Below are positions 35,498-43,517 of a stretch of DNA of 64,000 nucleotides, piece by piece (positions within the stretch are counted from its first letter, which is position 1; every line of letters begins with the position of its first letter). Below the pieces are notes generated by a model, which worked only from the letters and a program-made list of their open reading frames with translations, searched no databases and was not told the DNA's origin. The position numbers were made by a program, and so were the translations under genes. The DNA comes from Serratia bockelmannii (GTDB taxonomy: Bacteria > Pseudomonadota > Gammaproteobacteria > Enterobacterales > Enterobacteriaceae): positions 62,001 through 126,000 of the forward strand of contig NZ_VOUX01000003.1 in the NCBI RefSeq assembly GCF_008011855.1, written 5' to 3'.

Positions 35498-35884
35498 ATG
35501 CAGAATACCCTGAAAGCGCTGGCGGCGTTGACGCTGCTGGCAGCCAGTTCGCTGGCGGTCGCTGCCGATCTGGGCGACGATATGGACACCCTGGCGGAAA
35601 ACTATAAAACGGTGCTGAATACCGATTCCGCCGCTACCCTCACACAGAGCCTGCAAAACATGCGCGCCGCCGCGCAGGATGCCAAACAGGGCACTCCGCC
35701 GAAGCTGGAAGACAAAGCCGCCGACAGCCCGGAGATGAAAGATTTCCGCAGCGGGTTGGATACCCTGATCGGCCAGATCGATCAGGCGCTGGCCCTGGCC
35801 AATCAGGGCAAAGTCGCCGAAGCGAAGCAGCTGGCGCAGGGCTTCAAGCAAACCCGCGACGCCAACCACAAGAAATTCCGCTAA
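35498..35884 (+). CDS. cybC: Soluble cytochrome b562
   Basis: A 128-residue precursor. The 22-residue signal peptide ends at AVA, and the mature protein begins ADLGDDM, as in E. coli cytochrome b562. Heme ligands are at the standard places: Met7 and His102 of the mature chain (in DDM and RDANHKKFR). It is a periplasmic four-helix-bundle electron carrier whose physiological partner is unknown. GGAAGGTGAG lies just upstream of the ATG. In E. coli it also follows pmbA. Confidence 0.95.
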   Translation: MQNTLKALAALTLLAASSLAVAADLGDDMDTLAENYKTVLNTDSAATLTQSLQNMRAAAQDAKQGTPPKLEDKAADSPEMKDFRSGLDTLIGQIDQALALANQGKVAEAKQLAQGFKQTRDANHKKFR

Positions 35885-35888
35885 TCCG

Positions 35889-36671
35889 TCAACCGTCGCG
35901 CCCGTCTTCCGTCAAATAGGAGGAGGGCGCCTGCCCGAGCACGCGGCGAAACATGGTTGAAAACGCCGCGCTGCTGTCATATCCCATTTCCATCGCCACC
36001 TGCGTTACGCTGCGCCCTTCGGCCAGCAGCGCCAACGCCAGTACCACGCAGGCGCGCTGGCGCCATTGCGAAAACGGCAGGCCGGTCTGCGCGCGAAAGA
36101 AGCGGCTGAAGGTGCGAATGCTCATGTACAGACGAGGCGCCCACCGCTGCGCGGAGTCGTGGGCGTCGGGGTGCTGCAAAAAGGCGCGGCACAGCTCGCC
36201 TAACCGAGGATCGGCGGGTAGCGGGATGTGCAACGGCAAGGGCTGCAGCCTGGCCAGCTCATGCAGCAGCAGTGTTGCCAGCGCTCCGTCGCGCCCCTCT
36301 TGTTCATACTCCAGCGGCATATCCACCGCCGCCATCAACAGCTGGCGCATCAGCGGAGTGACGCTGACCACCTGGCATACCTGCGGCCGTTCGGCGGGCA
36401 ACGCGCCGGGTTCGAGGTACAGGCTGCGGGTGGTGACGCCGACCATCCTCACCGCGTGCGGCATCTGCGGCGGCAGCCATACCGCGTGCTGCGGCGGGAC
36501 GACCCAATTGCCTTGCTGCGTGAAAACGTGCATGACGCCGGTGGCGCCGTACAGCAACTGCGCGCGCCGGTGGCTGTGCATCGGCAGCAGGTGTCCCGGC
36601 GGATAATCGGTGCCGATGGCGATCACCGCGCGCGTTACGTGGTCGATGTCATCAATGCGGACGTTGCGCAT
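35889..36671 (-). CDS. AraC-family regulator with cupin sensor domain
   Basis: A 260-residue regulator. The N-terminal part is a cupin-like sensing domain (HSHRRAQLLYGATG, residues about 30-90). The C-terminal part holds two helix-turn-helix motifs (about 160-255, with MGYDSSAAFSTMFRRVLG). It resembles the NimR/YeaM group. The start at 36671 has AAAGGA 7 bases upstream; an in-frame ATG 21 codons earlier has no such site. It is divergent from the FAD protein operon and may control it; the target is inference. Confidence 0.82.
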   Translation of the reverse strand: MRNVRIDDIDHVTRAVIAIGTDYPPGHLLPMHSHRRAQLLYGATGVMHVFTQQGNWVVPPQHAVWLPPQMPHAVRMVGVTTRSLYLEPGALPAERPQVCQVVSVTPLMRQLLMAAVDMPLEYEQEGRDGALATLLLHELARLQPLPLHIPLPADPRLGELCRAFLQHPDAHDSAQRWAPRLYMSIRTFSRFFRAQTGLPFSQWRQRACVVLALALLAEGRSVTQVAMEMGYDSSAAFSTMFRRVLGQAPSSYLTEDGRDG

Positions 36672-36954
36672 GTGTTTCCTTTGGCGGGCAGATTGGCCGA
36701 AACGCAATGATAGTTGGCCTTTCATATAAAGCAAGCCAGCGGCCGCCGCCCTACTATCGGGGCAGAAAAATAATGCTTGTTCGCGGTGCCGTTATTTTAT
36801 CGGCCATAAAGCCCGTGCAAGTTTTCACACCGGGGTGGGACGAAGGTTTTCGTTCTCGCAATACAAGAAGTTAATAAGGAATAAAACGTCATTTTATTCC
36901 AACACCTGAAGCAATAGTTCTTAGCGCAGTTCAATGACTATAAGGTGATATTTC

Positions 36955-38409
36955 ATGTATAAGTTCGGTGTGGTTGGCGGCGGAGCCGCTGGGATCGCTT
37001 TTGCGTATAACTTTATAAAAAATAAGTCGGTTAATCATTGCAAAAGGCCGCTTTCCCTGACGGTGTTCGACAAGCAGGGCTTCAAGGGCGGAATGGCATA
37101 CAGCAGCGATTTTGACAGCCATATATTAAATATGACGCCGGAAAATATGTCGGCGGATATTTTCGACGACACGCACTTCGTTGATTGGATCGCCATGCAT
37201 TTCCCGCAGTTTTGCCAGGATCGTTATCCGCCGCGCTGGCTGTATCGGGAATATCTCGATTTTATTCGCGACATGACGATTTATATGGCGGCGGACAGTA
37301 ACGTCGCGCTGAATTTCGTGACCGCCGAAGTAAATGCCATCGCGCCGCTCGAAGCCGGCTACCGGCTGACCACCACCTGTGGCAGCGCCGAACAGATGAA
37401 TGCGCTGGTGCTGTGTTCGGGGCACAACCCGCCGGAATGTCTCTATCCGGTGGATGGCGTGATCGCTTATCAGGCCCACCAGGATCTGCCGCCGATCAAC
37501 CCTTATTCGAGCATCGGCGTGATCGGCTGCAGCCTGACGGCGATTGACGCCATCGTTGAGCTGATGGAGCGCCTGGGGGCGACCGACATCTGTGCCCTGT
37601 CGCGTTCGGGCCTGTTCCCCAGCGTGCAGCCGGCGCTGATGCGTCCGCCGCCGGAAGCGTTTGTTGAGGCGCTGCGGCGCTTTGTCGCCGGCCGCGATTT
37701 TATTGACGCGCATCAGCTGGTACATGCGATCAATGCCGCGCTGGCGCGCCACTATCCGGGGCCGGAGCGGCTGACGGTGCTCTCGGCGCTGGGGGAAAGG
37801 CGCGATTGCTATCGCGATCTGGCAGACAGTCTCGATCGCGCGCGTTTTGCCCGGGAGCATATCTGCAGCTATCTGGCGGCGATCCACCCGGCGGTGTGCG
37901 CCGCCTGGGTCAAGATGGATGCCAACAACCGGCAGGTCTTCATGCGCTTTTACAACTCCTCCTGGATGCGCAATCGACATGCCATGCCGCTAAAGAACGC
38001 CAGCAAGATCGTGGCGGCGCTGGAGAGCCAACGCCTGCGTGCCTGCGGCGGCCTGGTGGATATCAGTAAGGGGGCGGACGGGTTTATCCTTCGTTGCCAT
38101 GAGACGCGAGTGCATGCGCAGTATCTGTTCAACTGCACCACGCCTTCTTATCAACTGCCGCCCAACCGCCTGAGCCATCAGCTGCTGCAAGACGGGCTGG
38201 TGCAAGAGAACCTGTTCGGCGGCGTGAAGTGCAACCCGCACACGCTGAAAATCGCCGACCGACGCGGCCGTGAGCAGCATCTCTACTCGCTCGGCGCGCC
38301 CGCCAAGGGCGATCTGTTTTACACCTCGGCGATGGAATCCATCACGCGGGATATCAGCAAGATCGTGTTCAACAACCCTATTTTCAATGCAAAGAAGGCT
38401 GAAGTATGA
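36955..38409 (+). CDS. FAD/NAD(P)-binding oxidoreductase of unknown substrate
   Basis: A 484-residue flavoprotein. The FAD dinucleotide fold GVVGGGAAGIAFA starts at residue 5, and a second Rossmann-type segment IGVIGCSLTAIDAIVEL follows near residue 183. The layout resembles the NAD_binding_9 group, which is distantly related to flavin monooxygenases. The substrate cannot be read from sequence. AAGGTGA lies upstream of the ATG. The stop overlaps a formyltransferase gene (ATGA), which overlaps a TauE/SafE permease, so the three form one operon. Confidence 0.75.
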   Translation: MYKFGVVGGGAAGIAFAYNFIKNKSVNHCKRPLSLTVFDKQGFKGGMAYSSDFDSHILNMTPENMSADIFDDTHFVDWIAMHFPQFCQDRYPPRWLYREYLDFIRDMTIYMAADSNVALNFVTAEVNAIAPLEAGYRLTTTCGSAEQMNALVLCSGHNPPECLYPVDGVIAYQAHQDLPPINPYSSIGVIGCSLTAIDAIVELMERLGATDICALSRSGLFPSVQPALMRPPPEAFVEALRRFVAGRDFIDAHQLVHAINAALARHYPGPERLTVLSALGERRDCYRDLADSLDRARFAREHICSYLAAIHPAVCAAWVKMDANNRQVFMRFYNSSWMRNRHAMPLKNASKIVAALESQRLRACGGLVDISKGADGFILRCHETRVHAQYLFNCTTPSYQLPPNRLSHQLLQDGLVQENLFGGVKCNPHTLKIADRRGREQHLYSLGAPAKGDLFYTSAMESITRDISKIVFNNPIFNAKKAEV

Positions 38410-39287
38410 AAAACGTAGCGCTCTTTGTCGGCAACGACATTTTCTCCTGGCTGGTGTGTCAGGATCTGATCGCCGCCCTGAGGGACGAGTGTACTTTTAC
38501 GGTGTATTTTCCCCTGGCGAAAAGCGCCGGGCGCACGCAGGAGCCAGCGGTTCGCCGCCTGGGGCTGTATGAGCGCGAGGTGCTGAATGATTTCGTGTTC
38601 CCGTTCGTTGGCCGCAACGCCGCCGCCTGTGAGGGCGCCTATCAGCCGCCGGCTCTGTTCCTGGCCGCCGCCGGGGTCAAAGCGCATCGCGTTCTCGACA
38701 TCAATGACGCCGCGTTTATCAGCAGCCTGGGCCATATGGACGGGGTGATCTCTTTACGCTGTTATCAGAAATTTTCCGCCGACTATGTGCGCGCCTTCAG
38801 CCGACACGGCAAGCTGCTGTGGAACCTGCATCCGGGAGATTTGCCACGCTATCGCGGGGTGATGACGCTGTTCCGCGCGATGATGAACGGTGACAGGGAC
38901 TGTGCGGTAACGCTGCATGAAATGGATGAGCACTGGGACGCCGGCCCGGTGATCGCCCGTCTGCCCGCCGAGCTGCGCCACGATCTGTCGTTCCTGGAAA
39001 ACATGATGTTGCTGGGCGTACAAAGCGGCACCTTTTTGGCGCGCCAGCTGATGCGGGCGGAGCACAGCGAAGCGATAACGGCGGAAAAGCAGGGCGATTC
39101 GCGCTACTGGGGTTTCCCGGATGCGCAGACGCTGGCGCAGGCGGAACAGGCGGGCATTGAGCTGGTGGACCATGACGCCGTGCGTGAGCAGTATCTGGGG
39201 CTGTTCGTCGGCGATCGCTTCCACCCGCTGGCGGGGCAGTTCTGCGCCGGGTTCGACGACTTCGTGCGGGCGCACGGCCATGATTGA
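38406..39287 (+). CDS. Formyltransferase-family protein
   Basis: A 293-residue protein with the N10-formyltetrahydrofolate-dependent formyltransferase core. The Asn-His-Asp triad is complete: Asn140 and His142 in WNLHPGDLPRYRG, Asp178 in WDAGPVI. An extra N-terminal part of about 70 residues is not like Fmt or PurN. The formyl acceptor is unknown; an amine or hydroxylamine made or used by the partner flavoprotein is one possibility. It overlaps both operon neighbours. Confidence 0.78.
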   Translation: MKNVALFVGNDIFSWLVCQDLIAALRDECTFTVYFPLAKSAGRTQEPAVRRLGLYEREVLNDFVFPFVGRNAAACEGAYQPPALFLAAAGVKAHRVLDINDAAFISSLGHMDGVISLRCYQKFSADYVRAFSRHGKLLWNLHPGDLPRYRGVMTLFRAMMNGDRDCAVTLHEMDEHWDAGPVIARLPAELRHDLSFLENMMLLGVQSGTFLARQLMRAEHSEAITAEKQGDSRYWGFPDAQTLAQAEQAGIELVDHDAVREQYLGLFVGDRFHPLAGQFCAGFDDFVRAHGHD

Positions 39288-40068
39288 AACGTTGATTGTA
39301 CTGGGGGCCGGTTTTCTGACCGGCATAACCACCATTTTGTTCGGCTTCGGCGGCGGCTTTGTAGTGGTGCCTTTCGTCTATCACTTGATCTCTGTGTCGG
39401 GCGAGCAGCCCGGCCAGGCGATGCATATCGCGGTGGCAACCTCGACGGCGGTGATGATCCTCAACGCGAGTTACGCGACGCTGACCAACTGGCGCAGCGG
39501 CAACCTGCTGCGCGAAACCATCGTGCCGCTGATCTTTTTCATCGGCATCGGCGCTGCGCTGGGCGCGTTCGCCTCCTCACTGCTGGCGGACGGCGTGATC
39601 CGCGGGCTGTTTGTGGTCTATATGGCGGTGACCATCGCCGACTGTCTGTTCCGCCGGGGTTTTCTGGTCAAACCGGCGCGCGCCGACCTGTCCCCCGTCA
39701 CGCTGTGGGGCGGCGGGCCGCTGATAGGCGGCATCGCCACGCTGCTGGGGGTGGGCGGTAGCGTCATGACGGTGCCGCTGCTGCGCCGCCACGGCTACGA
39801 CATGAAATATTGCGTCAGCGCCGCCAATCCATTGTCGATCCCGGTGGCGGTGATCGGGGCGCTGATGTATATCGTGTTGGGGTGGCGCGAGATGAGCGGG
39901 CCGCAGTATCTGGGCTACGTCAATCTGAACATTCTGGGGCTGTTGGTGGTGGCGGGGATTGCGGGGATCGTGTTTGCCAGGCGCTGTTTGCCGAAGGTGA
40001 GCGATGCGCTGCATGCCAAAATCTACGTGCTGCTGCTGATCGCCGTGCTGATCGCTATCTGCGTCTGA
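39280..40068 (+). CDS. TauE/SafE-family permease
   Basis: A 262-residue membrane protein with about eight hydrophobic segments. It carries the repeated glycine-rich signature of the family (FGFGGGFVVVPF near residue 22 and LLGVGGSVMTVPLL near 158). Such permeases export sulfite, sulfoacetate and other small organic anions. Starting at ATG 39280 gives an 8-base overlap with the formyltransferase; no other start gives a membrane N-terminus. It probably exports or imports the operon's product or substrate. Confidence 0.83.
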   Translation: MIETLIVLGAGFLTGITTILFGFGGGFVVVPFVYHLISVSGEQPGQAMHIAVATSTAVMILNASYATLTNWRSGNLLRETIVPLIFFIGIGAALGAFASSLLADGVIRGLFVVYMAVTIADCLFRRGFLVKPARADLSPVTLWGGGPLIGGIATLLGVGGSVMTVPLLRRHGYDMKYCVSAANPLSIPVAVIGALMYIVLGWREMSGPQYLGYVNLNILGLLVVAGIAGIVFARRCLPKVSDALHAKIYVLLLIAVLIAICV

Positions 40069-40076
40069 GACAGAAA

Positions 40077-40095
40077 GGGCGGCCGGATGCCGCCC
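40077..40095. terminator. Shared terminator between the permease and rnk
   Basis: Seven-base arms GGGCGGC and GCCGCCC with a 5-base loop between convergent genes. Read on the - strand it is followed by TTTC, so it may serve rnk better than the permease. Confidence 0.6.
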
Positions 40096-40105
40096 TGAAA
40101 ACCGC

Positions 40106-40516
40106 TTAACGGTGGTATTCGCCCGCCGCTTCCGGCTGGTACAACAACTCCAGCACTTCAATCCGCGCTTCTTCACCGTTCGGCAATTGCCAGGAGATCT
40201 GCTTGCCGACGTGCATGCCAAGCAGCGCTGCGCCCAGCGGCGCCATCACCGACAGCTGATCGTGGCTGTCTTTCAGCGATGCCGGGTAAACCAGCGTGCG
40301 CACGTGCTCTTCATCGGTGTGCAGATCGCGAAAACGAACGCGGCTGTTCATGGTCACCACGTTGGCCGGCATTTTCTCCGGCGGCAGGATTTCCGCGCGA
40401 TCCAATTCGTCGTTCAGCGCGGCGGCGACGTCGGTATTGGCAAAGGCCGGTTGTTCCAATAGCGCATCCAGGCGTTCCGCATCCAGCTCATTAATAGTAA
40501 TGATGGGTTTGGTCAT
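40106..40516 (-). CDS. rnk: Nucleoside diphosphate kinase regulator Rnk
   Basis: A 136-residue GreA/GreB-related protein that binds RNA polymerase through a C-terminal FKBP-like domain ([15 protein letters not shown]) but has a short N-terminal coiled coil. The length equals E. coli Rnk. The ribosome site GGAGAG precedes the start. The upstream leader carries a strong hairpin (40586-40614). Confidence 0.93.
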   Translation of the reverse strand: MTKPIITINELDAERLDALLEQPAFANTDVAAALNDELDRAEILPPEKMPANVVTMNSRVRFRDLHTDEEHVRTLVYPASLKDSHDQLSVMAPLGAALLGMHVGKQISWQLPNGEEARIEVLELLYQPEAAGEYHR

Positions 40517-40939
40517 TCCACTCTCCAGTCAAATCAAAGGGCGTCAGTCTGTGCGCCCATAAATTCGGAAAAACAACACAAAGCAACACCCCCGCGCCAG
40601 AGGAGCGGGGGTGTGGGTAATGTCGATTTGTCCTAGTGATAGTAGGCGGTTGGGGCAAGAAAAGAAAGAGATCCCGATCACGAAGGCTTTTATCGTCAAT
40701 CGAGGCAAAAAAAACCGTTAGCCGGGTTATGTAATTGTTATCTCATTCACTTTTTCGCCGCAGCGCCGTTTTGCGAAATGGATCTCCACGCGTCATTCGA
40801 TTTCCACTTCGAACTGGAAAAAACCGGTCTACACAGAAAATCCTACCGGGAGTAGGGTAAAGACATCACAGAAAGCGGGTTATTCAGGTGATGCGCTTTA
40901 CGGCTTACTGATTAATGTGGGATCTAGGGGTACTGAAAA
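40517..40939. other. Divergent control region between rnk and the SFCGS operon
   Basis: About 420 bases without a gene. Near rnk it holds a strong hairpin (40586-40614) and TACTAT on the - strand at about 40640 as a possible rnk -10. Toward the operon a small palindrome CCTAC-CGGGA-GTAGG lies near 40845, and AGGGG at 40926-40930 is the ribosome site of the first gene. No convincing sigma-54 promoter (GG-N10-GC) was found here. Confidence 0.5.
40586..40614 (-). promoter_or_regulatory. Hairpin in the rnk leader
   Basis: Perfect 10-base arms ACACCCCCGC and GCGGGGGTGT with a 9-base loop, about 70 bases before the rnk start. On the - strand it is followed by TGCTTTGTGTTGTTTTTCC, so it could act as an attenuator or end a short leader RNA. 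Confidence 0.4.
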
Positions 40940-41287
40940 GTGAATGATGGATCTGCTTCGATAAAAGAAATTGAACAATCCGATGTCAGCGAGGCCGGGG
41001 CGATCACCGCTCGGGTGTTGGCGGATATTACCGCGATGCTGAATGCTGAAAATATTTATACCAATGCGGTGCAGCAACAGATGCTGGAATCGCATATTCT
41101 TGCCATGGTGCTGCGTTCAATAACCGGCGAGCCGTTGCCGGAGGTAGATAAATCATTGTTCGACGAAATCTCCGCCGAATCCATGCAAATGGCGGAGCGC
41201 GTGGTGGATCAGTTTGACACATTGCCTATCGAAGAAGCCTATTTATTGTCAGTGCACTTCGAAGTGGCGAAAGATAATAACGCATAG
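40940..41287 (+). CDS. Small stand-alone PRD-domain protein (TIGR03582 type)
   Basis: A 115-residue protein made of a single PTS regulation domain, with conserved histidine HILAMV near residue 53 and HFEVA near the end. It has no DNA- or RNA-binding part. Its family (EF_0829 in Enterococcus, by memory) is known only from operons like this one. The start is GTG with AGGGG 9 bases upstream. It is the first gene of the operon and may sense phosphorylation by the PTS; inference. Confidence 0.7.
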   Translation: MNDGSASIKEIEQSDVSEAGAITARVLADITAMLNAENIYTNAVQQQMLESHILAMVLRSITGEPLPEVDKSLFDEISAESMQMAERVVDQFDTLPIEEAYLLSVHFEVAKDNNA

Positions 41288-41323
41288 CGGTTAATGCATC
41301 GATTTAAATCAGGAGAATATAAC

Positions 41324-41689
41324 ATGGGTCAAATTACCGTAGTGATCGGCGATCGTTTGGGCAAAGGGCAAAAAGTCGGCCAGGGTGTTGAAAACGCAGG
41401 CGGAAAAGCGGTGGTTATCCCCGGCGTGGCGGCGGACATGAAGCTGGGCGACGTCATGAAAGCGGAAAACGCGCAGCTGGGCATCTCTTTTTGCGGTAGC
41501 GGTGGCGCCGGCGCGATTACCGCGCAAACCAAATACGGCTACAAAGCCAAATACGGCATGCGTTCGGTGGAAGAGGGCGTGACGGCAATTAATGAAGGCT
41601 GCAACGTGCTGGGTTTCGGCTTTATGGATAAAGAAGAGCTGGGCCAGAAACTGGTGGAAGCCTACGTCAAAAAACATGGCAACCCATAA
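41324..41689 (+). CDS. Glycine-rich SFCGS-family protein
   Basis: A 121-residue soluble protein with the family-naming motif SFCGS at residues 55-59 and a second cysteine at 93. It is rich in glycine and has a Rossmann-like opening (ITVVIGDRLGKG). The family (EF_0830 in Enterococcus, by memory) has no assigned function. A conserved Cys after a beta strand in a small protein next to two membrane proteins recalls a PTS EIIB, but that is inference. AGGAGA precedes the ATG. TAATG overlap with the next gene. Confidence 0.75.
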   Translation: MGQITVVIGDRLGKGQKVGQGVENAGGKAVVIPGVAADMKLGDVMKAENAQLGISFCGSGGAGAITAQTKYGYKAKYGMRSVEEGVTAINEGCNVLGFGFMDKEELGQKLVEAYVKKHGNP

Positions 41690-41985
41690 TGAAAGAGCAA
41701 TATACCACATCGGTAAAGGTGGAGGGTAAAGGCGACAGCAAAGCGAAAGCTTTTGCTTCCGCCTTGGCTAATGTGCAGGGCGCGGTATTAAAGTCCACCA
41801 ACAATATTCTGCTGCGCATCGAGCCGCAGGACGTCAGCGTAGTGAAAGCGGAAGAGAAAATAACTAAAGAGAAATTTCTTTTCTTCTTTTTGCCGCGTGA
41901 AAGAAAGAGCTATGCCGTTTCTCTGGAAATAACCGTGAACGTAACCATTATCAATACCGAGAAGGTTGTCTTCGTCACGAAATAA
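41689..41985 (+). CDS. DUF4312 protein
   Basis: A 98-residue soluble protein with alternating beta strands and charged loops (YTTSVKVEGKGDSKAKA..., then LEITVNVTIINTEKVVFV). It belongs to the DUF4312 family found only beside SFCGS, DUF4311 and DUF4310 proteins. Function unknown; it could be a cytoplasmic subunit of the same permease. It starts on the stop of the preceding gene. Confidence 0.72.
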   Translation: MKEQYTTSVKVEGKGDSKAKAFASALANVQGAVLKSTNNILLRIEPQDVSVVKAEEKITKEKFLFFFLPRERKSYAVSLEITVNVTIINTEKVVFVTK

Positions 41986-42015
41986 AAACGTTAGCATAAA
42001 TGAAAGGGTATACTG

Positions 42016-42792
42016 ATGTTTTTAATCATCTTATTTAAATCGATAATTATCGGTGGGCTGGTGGGAGTCGGCGTAGGGGCCGGCGCCGCACGCATGTTCC
42101 ACGCACCGACAACACAGGGCATGGGGGCGTTTCGCACCCTGGGCGAGCTGAACTCCTGCGAGGGCGATCCGGCTTCCCACTTCTCATTCGGTCTGGGCTT
42201 CTTCTTCAACGCCTGGGCGTCTTCCGTAGCGGCGGGTTCCTTCACGCAGGACGTCGATCACCGCATCATCCCGCACTGGGGCGCGGCGGCCCTGATGGTC
42301 AAGAACCGCAATCTGGCGCAAACGCTGCACGATCCGAAAAAAATGGCCATCGCCTGCGGCATCATCGGCATGCTGGTGGTGGCCTTCCTCAATACCACCG
42401 CTTCCGCCGTGCCTGCCGCGCTGCAGGTCACCGCGATCAAGGTGCTGGTGCCGGCGGCCAACCTGCTGGTGAATACCGTGATGCCGGTGATCTTCTGGCT
42501 GGCGGCGATCGACGCCGGGCGCCGTTCCGGCTTCTGGGGCACCATCTTCGGCGGCCTGGCGCAGCTGATCATGGGCAACGCCGTACCGGGCCTGGTGCTG
42601 GGCATTCTGATCGGCAAAGGCGTGGAAGAGAGCGGCTGGAACAAGATCACCAAGATCATGATGGCGGTGATCGTGCTGCTGTTCGTGCTGAGCGGCTTCT
42701 TCCGCGGCTTCGACATGAAAGTTCTCGAGTCCTTCAGCCTCGGCGTGCCGGGCTGGCTGGACGCCATTCACAATACCCTGAGCGGTAAATAA
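42016..42792 (+). CDS. DUF4311 membrane protein
   Basis: A 258-residue integral membrane protein with about six hydrophobic segments (for example around 3-25, 58-75, 115-135, 148-165, 175-200, 215-232). Glycine-rich turns (GGLVGVGVGAGAARMF) and a polar loop GELNSCEGDPASHF stand out. One of two membrane subunits in the cluster; probably a channel-forming permease part like a PTS EIIC or EIID, by inference from context only. Confidence 0.73.
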   Translation: MFLIILFKSIIIGGLVGVGVGAGAARMFHAPTTQGMGAFRTLGELNSCEGDPASHFSFGLGFFFNAWASSVAAGSFTQDVDHRIIPHWGAAALMVKNRNLAQTLHDPKKMAIACGIIGMLVVAFLNTTASAVPAALQVTAIKVLVPAANLLVNTVMPVIFWLAAIDAGRRSGFWGTIFGGLAQLIMGNAVPGLVLGILIGKGVEESGWNKITKIMMAVIVLLFVLSGFFRGFDMKVLESFSLGVPGWLDAIHNTLSGK

Positions 42793-42800
42793 GGAGCGGG

Positions 42801-43454
42801 ATGATGGAAGAACAAACCCAAAAAGGCTTCTGGTACGCCGACTGGTCATTCCCGATTTTTGTTGGCCTGCTGTCCTCCGGCGTGTTCGCCGGGACGCACA
42901 TGTACTACCTGTACGGCATCGGCGCCTTTAACGAAGTGGCCTTCGTCTCCATGCTGCGGGCGGGGATGGATACCGGCGTGTATGGCGCGGTGGCGGCGTT
43001 CGGCGCCAGCTTCCTGTTCGCGCGCATCATCGAAGGCTCGCTGGTGGGCATCCTGGACATCGGCGGCGCGATCCAGACCGGCGTCGGGCTGGGCGTACCG
43101 GCGCTGCTTTTGGGGGCCGGCATCGTGTTCCCGGTCGCCAACTTCGCCGCTTCGCTGGCCACCGGCCTGATCATCGGCCTGGCGATCGGTTACGTGATCA
43201 TTCTGGCGCGTAAATTCACCATCAATCAGAGCAACTCCACCTACGGGGCGGACGTGATGATGGGGGCGGGCAACTCCTCGGGCCGCTTCCTCGGGCCGTT
43301 GATCATCCTGTCGGCGATGACCGCCTCGATCCCGATCGGCATCGGTTCGCTGCTCGGCGCGCTGCTGTTCTATATCTGGGGTAAACCGATCACCGGCGGA
43401 GCGATCCTCGGCGCGATGATCCTGGGGGCGATCTTCCCGGTAGCCATTTCTTAA
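42801..43454 (+). CDS. DUF4310 membrane protein
   Basis: A 217-residue integral membrane protein with about six hydrophobic segments and repeated glycine motifs (ILDIGGAIQTGVGLGVPALLLGAG; ITGGAILGAMILGAIF). The second membrane subunit of the SFCGS system. ATG 42801 is followed by a second ATG; AAGGAGCGGG lies just upstream. A 63-base gap separates it from the metabolic genes. Confidence 0.73.
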   Translation: MMEEQTQKGFWYADWSFPIFVGLLSSGVFAGTHMYYLYGIGAFNEVAFVSMLRAGMDTGVYGAVAAFGASFLFARIIEGSLVGILDIGGAIQTGVGLGVPALLLGAGIVFPVANFAASLATGLIIGLAIGYVIILARKFTINQSNSTYGADVMMGAGNSSGRFLGPLIILSAMTASIPIGIGSLLGALLFYIWGKPITGGAILGAMILGAIFPVAIS

Positions 43455-43517
43455 GAGGCCTGCGCCAGGCGCCGCCCGATGCTGCGGCGGCGCCCGGGCT
43501 AACAGGAGCAATGCGGT

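Noticed and set aside
40850-40939. Sigma-54 promoter in front of the SFCGS operon, as expected if regulation followed the Salmonella dga operon
   Set aside because: No GG-N10-GC element with good context was found, and the regulator here is of the BglG/MtlR type without a sigma-54 activator ATPase domain.
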